A stretch of 5,572 bases of DNA from Spartobacteria bacterium UBA6821. Its GTDB lineage: Bacteria > Verrucomicrobiota > Verrucomicrobiia > Chthoniobacterales > UBA6821. Both the position numbers and the translations under genes were made by a program. The notes below the pieces were generated by a model. The model worked only from the letters and a program-made list of their open reading frames with translations, searched no databases and was not told the DNA's origin. Within the stretch, counting starts at the first letter, position 1; each line of letters starts with the position of its first letter. The DNA is taken from positions 1 to 5,572 of the forward strand of contig DKEN01000118.1 of the NCBI GenBank assembly GCA_002452515.1, in the 5' to 3' direction. Below, piece by piece: positions 1 to 4,088 of the stretch.

Positions 1-1
1 G

Positions 2-292
2 CTAACGAACGATGGTACTGAATGGTATATGCTCTTCAATCCGGAGAGGCCCATTTACACGATTTCAGAAAGCGAGTTAAGCCACCTTGGAACCCTGGGT
101 GCCTTTCCGGGAGCCCTCCATGCGCGGCCTGATTTTCACCCGTTGTATGGTGAAGCGCAATTCGCCAATCCACCGACGAGAGGTGAGGTTAAGCGGCATC
201 AGACTTCACTACTCGCCAAAGCCACCATCGGCGCTATCGGAATCGCTCTCATAGGCGTGGTCGCCTGGAAACTGTACCAAAGAAAGCGTTAG
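2..292 (+). CDS. Hypothetical protein with C-terminal membrane helix, 5' end probably outside the window
   Basis: The frame is open from base 2 to the TAG at 290-292. The first ATG is at 29, but there is no Shine-Dalgarno sequence before it and the frame continues upstream (residues LTNDGTEWY before that Met), so the true start is probably beyond the window edge. Counting from the ATG there are 87 residues. The first two thirds are soluble and rich in Pro, His and Arg. The last third is one hydrophobic helix (about residues 65-82, Ala/Ile/Gly/Val rich) followed by the basic tail YQRKR, which suggests a tail-anchored or single-pass membrane protein with the tail in the cytoplasm. The region around EWYMLF and ISESELSHLGTLGAF loosely resembles a GYF_2-type fold (Trp-Tyr near the start, then a Ser/Glu-Leu helix), but the match is too weak to name. 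Its stop overlaps that of the minus-strand fragment at 289-441. Confidence 0.5.
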   Translation, partial: LTNDGTEWYMLFNPERPIYTISESELSHLGTLGAFPGALHARPDFHPLYGEAQFANPPTRGEVKRHQTSLLAKATIGAIGIALIGVVAWKLYQRKR

Positions 293-441
293 GCTCTGAA
301 GAAGTGCAATGCCAGAATAACGATGGGAATCAACGCGGCGGAGCCGATAGCAGCCATGTTCCATTTGAACGCACTGTTATATGCGAGAGTGAGTTTGGAT
401 TTTGTTTTCTCAGACTCTTCTCTCAATTGCTCCAATGCGCG
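289..441 (-). pseudogene. C-terminal remnant of a membrane-anchored protein, cut by the IS element
   Basis: Reading leftwards from the IS boundary, the minus strand has 50 sense codons and then TAA at 291-289. The peptide begins RALEQLREESEKTKSKLTL and ends WNMAAIGSAALIPIVILAL then HFFRA. It therefore has a charged, probably coiled-coil segment (residues 2-17) followed by a membrane helix (about residues 28-47) at the extreme C-terminus. There is no ATG. The frame stays open into the left inverted repeat of the IS until a TAA at 477-475, so translation would need a start inside the IS or an internal TTG. The natural reading is the 3' end of a gene whose front was separated by the insertion. 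It may be the tail of the GIY-YIG-like gene on the other side of the IS (same strand and order), but a direct rejoining is out of frame. That link is inference. Confidence 0.5.
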
Positions 442-488
442 TGACGGGACTCGGGAAGTTGGACCACATGAGAGTTAGTCTTTGGGGG
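442..488 (+). repeat. Terminal inverted repeat of the IS (downstream of orfB)
   Basis: This is the end beyond the transposase stop codon. It starts TGACGGGACTCGG and contains GTTAGTCTTTGGGG near its inner edge. It pairs with the repeat at 1681-1728 on the opposite strand, at roughly 75% identity with two single-base gaps. The 13-bp outer block and 14-bp inner block are conserved, while the middle has diverged. Such two-block terminal repeats fit a transposase that contacts the tip and an internal site separately. Confidence 0.75.
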
Positions 489-492
489 TTGA

Positions 493-1413
493 TTATGGTT
501 GTAGTGGGTTGGTGTGGTGTTGTCCATCTCCGACGCAGGGAGGCCGTAGGCCGAGTGGAGACGGAGATGGTGCGCTCTTCCTTGCCGCAAAGCTGGCGGG
601 GCTCAGATAGCCCAGCCTACTGTGTGGCCTGAAGGTGTTGTACTCCCTGCGGTAATCTTCGATTAGCACGCGGGCTTCGGTGAGAGTCCAGAACTGCTCC
701 CGGTTGAGACATTCATCACGGAGGCGTCCATGGAAGCTCTCCACATAGCCGTTCTGCCAAGGACTGCCCGGCTCGATGTAGATCGTTTTGATGCGGTTCT
801 CGGCAAGCCATGCCTGCACCGCCTTGGCGATGAACTCACTCCCGTTGTCGCTCCTGAGATAGGCTGGTGCTCCGTGCTCTTGGATGGCTCTGCCCATCCA
901 TTCGAGCACATCGTCACTCTTTAAGGCCCGATCAGCTCTCAGGACATGGCACTCACGGGTGTACTCATCCAGGATGGTGAGCATGCGGATCGCTCCTCCA
1001 CGCGTGGTTCCATCACAGATAAAGTCCCAGGTCCAGACATGCCCCTTGTACTCTGCCTTCACCGGAAGTCCCGTGGAGTGGCCCCTGCGTATGATCTTCC
1101 TTTTGGTGGGTGGAACCCGAAGGCCCAAGGCTCTCCTCATGCTCTGGATCCTCCTCTTGCCAACAGGCCATCCTTCCCTCCGAAGCAGTGCTGCGATACG
1201 GCGATAGCCGTACCGCACCTGCTCTTCACTGAGTTGCTTTACCCGCTCGATGAGCCTTTGTTCCCAAGGCGTCTTCTCCTTGGGGCGATACCAGTAGCTC
1301 GAACGGGGGACTTTCAGGATCCGGCAGACTTTCCTGCCACTTCCCAGTCCTCCATCCACTACCTTGAGTGCATAGGCCCGGCGACTGGCCGGGCTCAGAG
1401 CTTTTTTTCGCAT
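493..1413 (-). CDS. IS3-family transposase OrfB (DDE integrase core)
   Basis: The 306-residue frame is normally made as the C-terminal part of the OrfAB fusion by -1 frameshifting; the fusion would be about 389 residues. An HTH_21-type helix-turn-helix is visible at about residues 67-97 (RYGYRRIAALLRREG and what follows). The rve integrase core follows from about residue 122, with the catalytic triad D130 (TWDF), D189 (SDNGSEF) and E225 (NGYVESF). The second Asp and the Glu are separated by 35 residues, the classic DD(35)E spacing, and R232 lies seven residues after the Glu. The C-terminal RPHSRLGYLSPASF block is also typical. The enzyme cuts and joins the IS ends during copy-out/paste-in transposition. 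The first codons (ATG at 1413) lie inside orfA, so the Met start may not be used. No disruption is seen. Confidence 0.93.
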   Translation of the reverse strand: MRKKALSPASRRAYALKVVDGGLGSGRKVCRILKVPRSSYWYRPKEKTPWEQRLIERVKQLSEEQVRYGYRRIAALLRREGWPVGKRRIQSMRRALGLRVPPTKRKIIRRGHSTGLPVKAEYKGHVWTWDFICDGTTRGGAIRMLTILDEYTRECHVLRADRALKSDDVLEWMGRAIQEHGAPAYLRSDNGSEFIAKAVQAWLAENRIKTIYIEPGSPWQNGYVESFHGRLRDECLNREQFWTLTEARVLIEDYRREYNTFRPHSRLGYLSPASFAARKSAPSPSPLGLRPPCVGDGQHHTNPLQP

Positions 1414-1661
1414 ACGAATTTGAGGACTCGGTTCTCTAGCAAGCTGTCTGCCAGCATCTTCTTTAACTCGGTGTTTTCACGCTCTAACTCCTTGAGTCGC
1501 TTGGCTTCGTTCACCTCCATCTGCCCAAACTGCTTCTTCCACCGGTAAAAACTTACCTGCGAGAGGTTGTGCTCCTGGCAAACCTCGGCAACGTTCTTGC
1601 CGCTGTCTACCTGCCTCAGAATTCGGATTTTATCCTCTGTCGTGTATCTCTTATTTTTCAT
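1395..1661 (-). CDS. IS3-family transposase OrfA (helix-turn-helix subunit)
   Basis: The 88-residue protein has the standard OrfA layout. An HTH_Tnp_1 DNA-binding domain covers residues 5-45 (YTTEDKIRILRQVDSGKNVA, then a recognition helix ending SFYRWKKQFG). A leucine-zipper-like coiled coil follows at about residues 55-80 (KRLKELERENTELKKMLADS) for dimerisation. It binds the IS ends, and alone often acts as a regulator of transposition. The ATG at 1661 gives the usual family N-terminus MKxKRYT; no good Shine-Dalgarno sequence precedes it. Its TGA (1397-1395) lies 19 bases inside orfB, which is read in the -1 frame. Confidence 0.93.
   Translation of the reverse strand: MKNKRYTTEDKIRILRQVDSGKNVAEVCQEHNLSQVSFYRWKKQFGQMEVNEAKRLKELERENTELKKMLADSLLENRVLKFVCEKKL
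1401..1407 (-). promoter_or_regulatory. Programmed -1 ribosomal frameshift site A AAA AAG
   Basis: Within a run of seven A residues on the minus strand, the orfA codons GAA AAA AAG form the canonical slippery heptamer A_AAA_AAG just before the orfA stop. A one-base slip moves the ribosome from KKL-stop to KKALSP in the orfB frame, giving the OrfAB transposase. The heptamer lies in the overlap of the two frames, as in other IS3 elements. The downstream stimulatory structure was not worked out. Confidence 0.85.
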
Positions 1662-1680
1662 CGTCTTTGGGGTTGGTTTT

Positions 1681-1728
1681 CCCCGAAGACTAACACACCA
1701 TCTGGCTCAAATCAGCCGAGTCACGTCA
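1681..1728 (-). repeat. Terminal inverted repeat of the IS (upstream of orfA)
   Basis: On the minus strand it begins TGACGTGACTCGG and contains GTTAGTCTTCGGGG just before the orfA leader. It is the partner of the repeat at 442-488. Its outer edge supplies the in-frame TGA (1723-1721) that now ends the interrupted GIY-YIG-like gene. Confidence 0.75.
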
Positions 1729-2020
1729 TACCTTGAAGATCAATGATCCAGATATTCAAATTCAGGCACCCCTTGTGATGTCGCCAAGGATAGCCATGAT
1801 ACCCATTCTTTCCGTCTGCATAAAAAGCCCCTCTCAGTCTTGCTCCCATTGGCTGGAAAGTACTGCCAACATAAAAAAAATGTGTGTTATCACTAACCGT
1901 ATAGATTTTGGGGGATTTTCCGGTAGCTGGTTTTTCGAAATGAAGTAACCCGGAAGGGCCTACGACCTGATATTTATCAGGAATACTCAGCTGATATTTT
2001 TGAGTTGATGATATTATCAT
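1721..2020 (-). pseudogene. GIY-YIG nuclease-like gene, truncated by the IS after about 97 codons
   Basis: Codons 1-97 are host sequence. The last two residues (MT) and the TGA stop arise at or inside the IS inverted repeat. The first 35 residues are unassigned. From K38 the sequence follows the GIY-YIG pattern: KIYTV (residues 38-42, degenerate GIY), FFYVGST (48-54, the YIG strand), then a helix with R61 and R63, the place of the conserved catalytic Arg, and the aromatic motif GYHGYPW (73-79) before a hydrophobic strand NLNIWIIDLQ. The catalytic Glu and following helices expected after this point are missing, so the product is presumably inactive. The leader GGCGGAAAT before ATG at 2020 gives a weak ribosome site. 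The start overlaps the stop of a short upstream ORF in ATGA. GIY-YIG domains serve in homing, restriction and repair enzymes; which applies here cannot be told. Confidence 0.6.
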
Positions 2021-2148
2021 ATTTCCGCCCTGATGATATCATCTATCCGGACTGCTTTAAAAGACATCTGCTCATTCCATAGCATTACCATAATATATGC
2101 GCCGATCTTTAGCGTCTTGAGCGGTGATCGATCAATGAACAAGGTCAT
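2017..2148 (-). CDS. Possible small protein of 43 residues, coupled to the GIY-YIG-like gene
   Basis: The frame begins at ATG 2148 (MTLFIDRSPLKTLKIGAYIM) and ends ...FKAVRIDDIIRAEI at a TGA (2019-2017) that overlaps the GIY-YIG-like start codon in ATGA. This arrangement is common for translational coupling and is the main reason to list it. The codons read as a plausible mixed protein with a hydrophobic centre (about residues 15-24), and the internal Met codons at residues 20, 22 and 28 could be alternative starts. No clear Shine-Dalgarno sequence precedes 2148, there is no family match that I recognise, and an ORF of this length can occur by chance. It fills most of the gap between the 302-residue gene and the nuclease-like gene. 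Confidence 0.35.
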   Translation of the reverse strand: MTLFIDRSPLKTLKIGAYIMVMLWNEQMSFKAVRIDDIIRAEI

Positions 2149-2250
2149 TTTTACTGGAGGCAGACCGCTTTCATGGCAAAAGGCGAAATTTACGATATGG
2201 AGCCAATTGGTTCCATGACAAAAAACGGACTTAACGGACCTTCGGACCAG

Positions 2251-3159
2251 TTAAAAATCAGCTTGAAGGCTGATCCCGGTCCAACCTTTAGCTACCTTGC
2301 CGGCTTTGTGGATGTCGTGCCTCTGAGTTACCCCAAATCTGCTCTGAATTTCCCTGGATAACCCTTCCCTGAATGCTTTTTGATGCACTGCTGGGACACT
2401 TTTGATCGAACAGTACCTGCCGTAAGCGTCATTTGCCTCAGTAACTGTCAGCGATTCACCTTTTCTTGGAACAATTACCTCCTCAGCAAATTTGGAATAG
2501 GTTGGCACTACTTCCGGTTCAATGTAACGACCATCAACGAAGCGTCTTTCTCCGTGCTCTCCCATAAAAAATGAAGCCTCTACAGCGAGCAATTCCTTCG
2601 CAGCAGACACAACCCTGCGAGATTCATTACGGAGGGCTAGGAGAGGCTTTACGGAGGATTGCTGGACCGTTTCTGATGCTCTCCAGATCATTGCCCTGTA
2701 AGCTGACTCAATTCTCCCCTCGGTGGTTGGTCTGTATGCCAATTCTCGGGAGTAGTCGCTATAATAGAACAATTCCTCCAGAGGGTTGTAGCGGAGTGAA
2801 AACGGCGACTCTCCAAGCGCTGAAGCAAGCATGTCGTGATTTATTGAATTATTAGACAAAAGAGGAGGGCCATGTTGCCTTAGGGAATTAGGATAACAGT
2901 CGTACCATTCTTCCTGCTGACGTTGTGGCAACAGAGGATCTTTAATTGATTGCTGTGGGCCACGAAGAGAGATCCAGATGTGAAATGGATTCTTCATGTG
3001 ATCCATCCTCTCGCCGGTAGGTCTCAATATTTCCAGAAACCGTTTCTCTTCCATCCAGAGAGATTTATAAGTTTCAAGGCGCTGCAATTCTACGGCACGT
3101 TCATTCTCACGCCTGACCCTTTCTGCTGACTTTCCTTGTAAATGATCAATAAGACTCAT
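2251..3159 (-). CDS. Protein with stand-alone primase-type C-terminal winged-helix domain
   Basis: The protein is 302 residues. Residues 10-40 are highly charged and helical, probably coiled coil (KSAERVRRENERAVELQRLE). The middle (about 45-215) is not recognised. The last 80 residues follow the pattern of the winged-helix tail at the C-termini of phage and plasmid D5-type primase-helicases: a helix with FAEEVIVP (224-231), the strand and helix SLTVTEANDAYGRYC (236-250), a helix KAFREGLSREIQ (261-272), and the closing KGWTGISL (291-298), which corresponds to the family's rGWrGI-L motif. No Walker or primase motifs are present, so this would be a DNA-binding domain separated from its usual enzyme. 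It may act as an origin-binding or initiator-accessory protein for the helicase encoded upstream. The ATG at 3159 is preceded by AGGGGGA at about 8 bases. It lies 20 bp after the 50-residue gene, in the same probable operon. Confidence 0.6.
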   Translation of the reverse strand: MSLIDHLQGKSAERVRRENERAVELQRLETYKSLWMEEKRFLEILRPTGERMDHMKNPFHIWISLRGPQQSIKDPLLPQRQQEEWYDCYPNSLRQHGPPLLSNNSINHDMLASALGESPFSLRYNPLEELFYYSDYSRELAYRPTTEGRIESAYRAMIWRASETVQQSSVKPLLALRNESRRVVSAAKELLAVEASFFMGEHGERRFVDGRYIEPEVVPTYSKFAEEVIVPRKGESLTVTEANDAYGRYCSIKSVPAVHQKAFREGLSREIQSRFGVTQRHDIHKAGKVAKGWTGISLQADF

Positions 3160-3179
3160 CCGTTATTCCCCCTGCGTAA

Positions 3180-3332
3180 TCATAAAACCGTGAAAAAATC
3201 CCTCAATGACTGTATCGCCCGTTGCAGTGGTTTAAGTTTCTGGTCCTTATATCTTTTGCCGATGCATTCCTTATAAAGCGCATCGAACCATATCTCCTGA
3301 ATTGTTACTTTTCTTTTCGACTTAATGCTCAT
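3180..3332 (-). CDS. Small basic hypothetical protein (50 residues)
   Basis: I chose the ATG at 3332 (MSIKSKRKVTIQEIWFDALY) over the longer frame from 3371. It is preceded by AGGGGA at a good distance, whereas the longer form would overlap the preceding gene and lacks such a site. The protein is rich in Lys and Arg and mostly helical, ending KPLQRAIQSLRDFFTVL. The family is not recognised. It sits 16 bp after the 148-residue gene and 20 bp before the winged-helix gene, so it is probably part of their transcript. Its size and charge would suit a nucleic-acid-binding accessory or a small regulator, but that is only inference. Confidence 0.55.
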   Translation of the reverse strand: MSIKSKRKVTIQEIWFDALYKECIGKRYKDQKLKPLQRAIQSLRDFFTVL

Positions 3333-3348
3333 GTTTTCCCCTGTACAG

Positions 3349-3795
3349 TTACTTACTCTTGGAATTATCAACCGTCATTTTACCTGCCGAGAAAATAGGT
3401 AAGAGTGATCCCAGAGGTGCTATTTTCCTAATGACCCTCAACGCTTCTTTTCTACCAGTATCGATACACTCCACTTTGATGTCTGCACCCATTCCGAAGA
3501 AATGCCCGAGATGGATTCCTTGCACCCTGATTAGTTGTTCATACTGCTCTCTTCCCAGCCAGCTCAGGAGATCCAGATTTAGCCTTTCCCTATCTTCGTC
3601 CCTGTAACCATTGCCTACCCAGTACTCATAAACGGTATCCTTCAAACTGGTGATCTCAAACTGAAGGACTAATCTCTCATACTTATCCCTCTTAGCGTCA
3701 CGAAAAATTGCGTTATAAATCCCTTCCGGAGGGATCCAACTCTTTATTTTCGGCTGGTCGTCAAAACTAATAAATGGGGTATCTTCAATCTTCAT
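3349..3795 (-). CDS. Possible single-stranded-DNA-binding-like protein of a replication module
   Basis: The protein is 148 residues, not assigned to a named family with certainty. After a short acidic start (KIEDTPFISFDDQ) it has KSWIPPEGIYNAIFRDAKR (18-36), then strands RLVLQFEITS and YEYWVGNGY, a helix NLDLLSWLGREQYEQLI (73-89), and later strands ADIKVECID and KEALRVIRKIAPLG. A W-x-PP-G-x-Y opening, a beta hairpin with FE, a helix containing WLG and a final I-x-P strand resemble the small OB-fold-like ssDNA-binding or DUF669-type proteins of phage and plasmid replication clusters. It has no catalytic motif that I can see. It is the first gene after the repeat-rich intergenic region and has its own promoter. 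The ATG at 3795 follows CCCCCCGATT with no Shine-Dalgarno sequence, so initiation is by a weak or near-leaderless route. Function is inferred mainly from context. Confidence 0.5.
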   Translation of the reverse strand: MKIEDTPFISFDDQPKIKSWIPPEGIYNAIFRDAKRDKYERLVLQFEITSLKDTVYEYWVGNGYRDEDRERLNLDLLSWLGREQYEQLIRVQGIHLGHFFGMGADIKVECIDTGRKEALRVIRKIAPLGSLLPIFSAGKMTVDNSKSK

Positions 3796-3807
3796 AATCG
3801 GGGGGTT

Positions 3808-3909
3808 GCTAATGTATCTATTATAAATGATTCTTCCTTATTAGTCATTAGCTAATTGTTTTATGCTAATGATTTTTTGATTGGATCTGCTATTCTACCA
3901 TTCATTAGT
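3808..3909. repeat. GCTAATG repeat cluster around the promoter (operator candidate)
   Basis: The heptamer GCTAATG occurs at 3808-3814 (+), 3846-3852 (as CATTAGC), 3865-3871 (+), and once imperfectly as CATTAGT at 3903-3909, so orientation alternates. The second copy is part of a perfect 10-bp palindrome ATTAGCTAAT (3847-3856) that touches the -35 box. The first copy covers the predicted transcription start. This is the pattern of a multi-site operator for a dimeric regulator, though the AT-richness of the stretch raises the chance of spurious matches. Confidence 0.45.
3820..3848 (-). promoter_or_regulatory. Sigma70-type promoter for the 148-residue gene and following genes
   Basis: On the minus strand there is a perfect -10 box TATAAT (3825-3820), a 17-bp spacer (3842-3826), and a -35 box ATGACT (3848-3843) matching TTGACA at four of six positions. 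The predicted transcript start near 3812-3814 leaves an untranslated leader of only about 17-19 bases with no ribosome-binding motif. Copies of GCTAATG overlap the -35 side and the start region, which suggests repression or replication control. Confidence 0.6.
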
Positions 3910-3922
3910 TGATTTTTAGGTT

Positions 3923-4088
3923 GGGTTATTTTCACGGCGCTTCTTCTTTATCCGTGATGATGTTTACGAAGAGATGTTGTTGTTATTTTCACACCCCCTA
4001 AGGGTGTGTGAAAAAATAACAACTCTACTTATCTCCCAAGGGTTATTTTTATGGGTTATTTTCATTGTTTTGACCCTGTGAAAATAAC
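3923..4088. repeat. GTTATTTTCAC iteron-like repeats, candidate replication origin or regulatory region
   Basis: The exact 11-mer GTTATTTTCAC is found at 3925-3935 (+), 3982-3992 (+) and 4078-4088 (-). Near copies are GTTATTTTTTCAC (4008-4020, -), GGGTTATTTTTAT (4040-4052, +) and GGGTTATTTTCAT (4053-4065, +); these last two are in perfect 13-bp tandem. Several copies are preceded by GGG. The cluster spans the 3' end of the helicase gene and the adjoining AT-rich gap. Repeated short sites next to a replication helicase gene are typical of iteron origins, where an initiator binds, but here no initiator is proven. Alternative roles are an operator array or transcript-end structures. Confidence 0.5.
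3979..4023. repeat. Long imperfect inverted repeat (cruciform/hairpin potential)
   Basis: GTTGTTATTTT (3979-3989) pairs with AAAATAACAAC (4013-4023) over 11 bases. After a two-base bulge, CACAC (3990-3994) pairs with GTGTG (4006-4010), and CCC (3996-3998) with GGG (4002-4004) around a loop of about three bases. The inverted repeat contains two of the GTTATTTTCAC-type copies facing each other. The stem top is GC-rich but no U-run follows on either strand, so it is not a standard intrinsic terminator, although it lies just past the helicase stop codon. Confidence 0.6.

Larger units (their letters stand above)
442..1728 (-). mobile_element. IS3-family insertion sequence, about 1287 bp, complete
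   Basis: The element carries overlapping orfA and orfB of the IS3 type, both on the minus strand. Its ends were placed by comparing the two flanks. The plus strand from 442 and the minus strand from 1728 both begin TGACGKGACTCGG (12 of 13 bases identical). After a diverged stretch they share GTTAGTCTTYGGGG (474-487 on the left; 1694-1681 on the right, minus strand). The imperfect terminal repeats therefore extend over about 46-48 bp, beginning TGA and ending TCA as is usual in IS3 relatives. The length is typical for the family, which runs about 1.2-1.5 kb. The OrfA sequence resembles the IS407-like branch, but the group assignment is from memory of family style. No 3-4 bp target duplication is seen: the left flank is CGCG and the right flank TACC. 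The transposase genes look intact, so the copy may still be active. Confidence 0.88.

Noticed and set aside
402..632. Plus-strand frame of 76 codons crossing the left IS end
   Set aside because: It runs across the inverted repeat into antisense orfB, with no ribosome site and no recognisable protein pattern.
946..1548. Plus-strand frame of 200 codons across the IS
   Set aside because: It lies antisense to orfA and orfB, whose transposase motifs are unmistakable. The peptide has no recognisable pattern.
2221..2260. Terminator after the 302-residue gene (T6 run on the minus strand)
   Set aside because: The sequence before the T-run has direct, not inverted, repeats (GTCC three times with no GGAC), so no stem can form.
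2173..2361. Plus-strand frame of 62 codons starting after a GGAGG at 2156-2160
   Set aside because: The GGAGG is 12 bases from the ATG, which is too far to be convincing. Most of the frame lies antisense to the C-terminal domain of the 302-residue protein, which has far better support.
3180..3371. 63-codon form of the small basic protein starting at 3371
   Set aside because: It would overlap the preceding gene by 23 bp with no ribosome site. The internal ATG at 3332 has a good one.
3979..4023. Hairpin as a rho-independent terminator of the helicase transcript
   Set aside because: The stem is followed by A-rich, not T-rich, sequence on both transcripts, and the arms belong to the repeated GTTATTTTCAC family. 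It is kept as an inverted repeat only.
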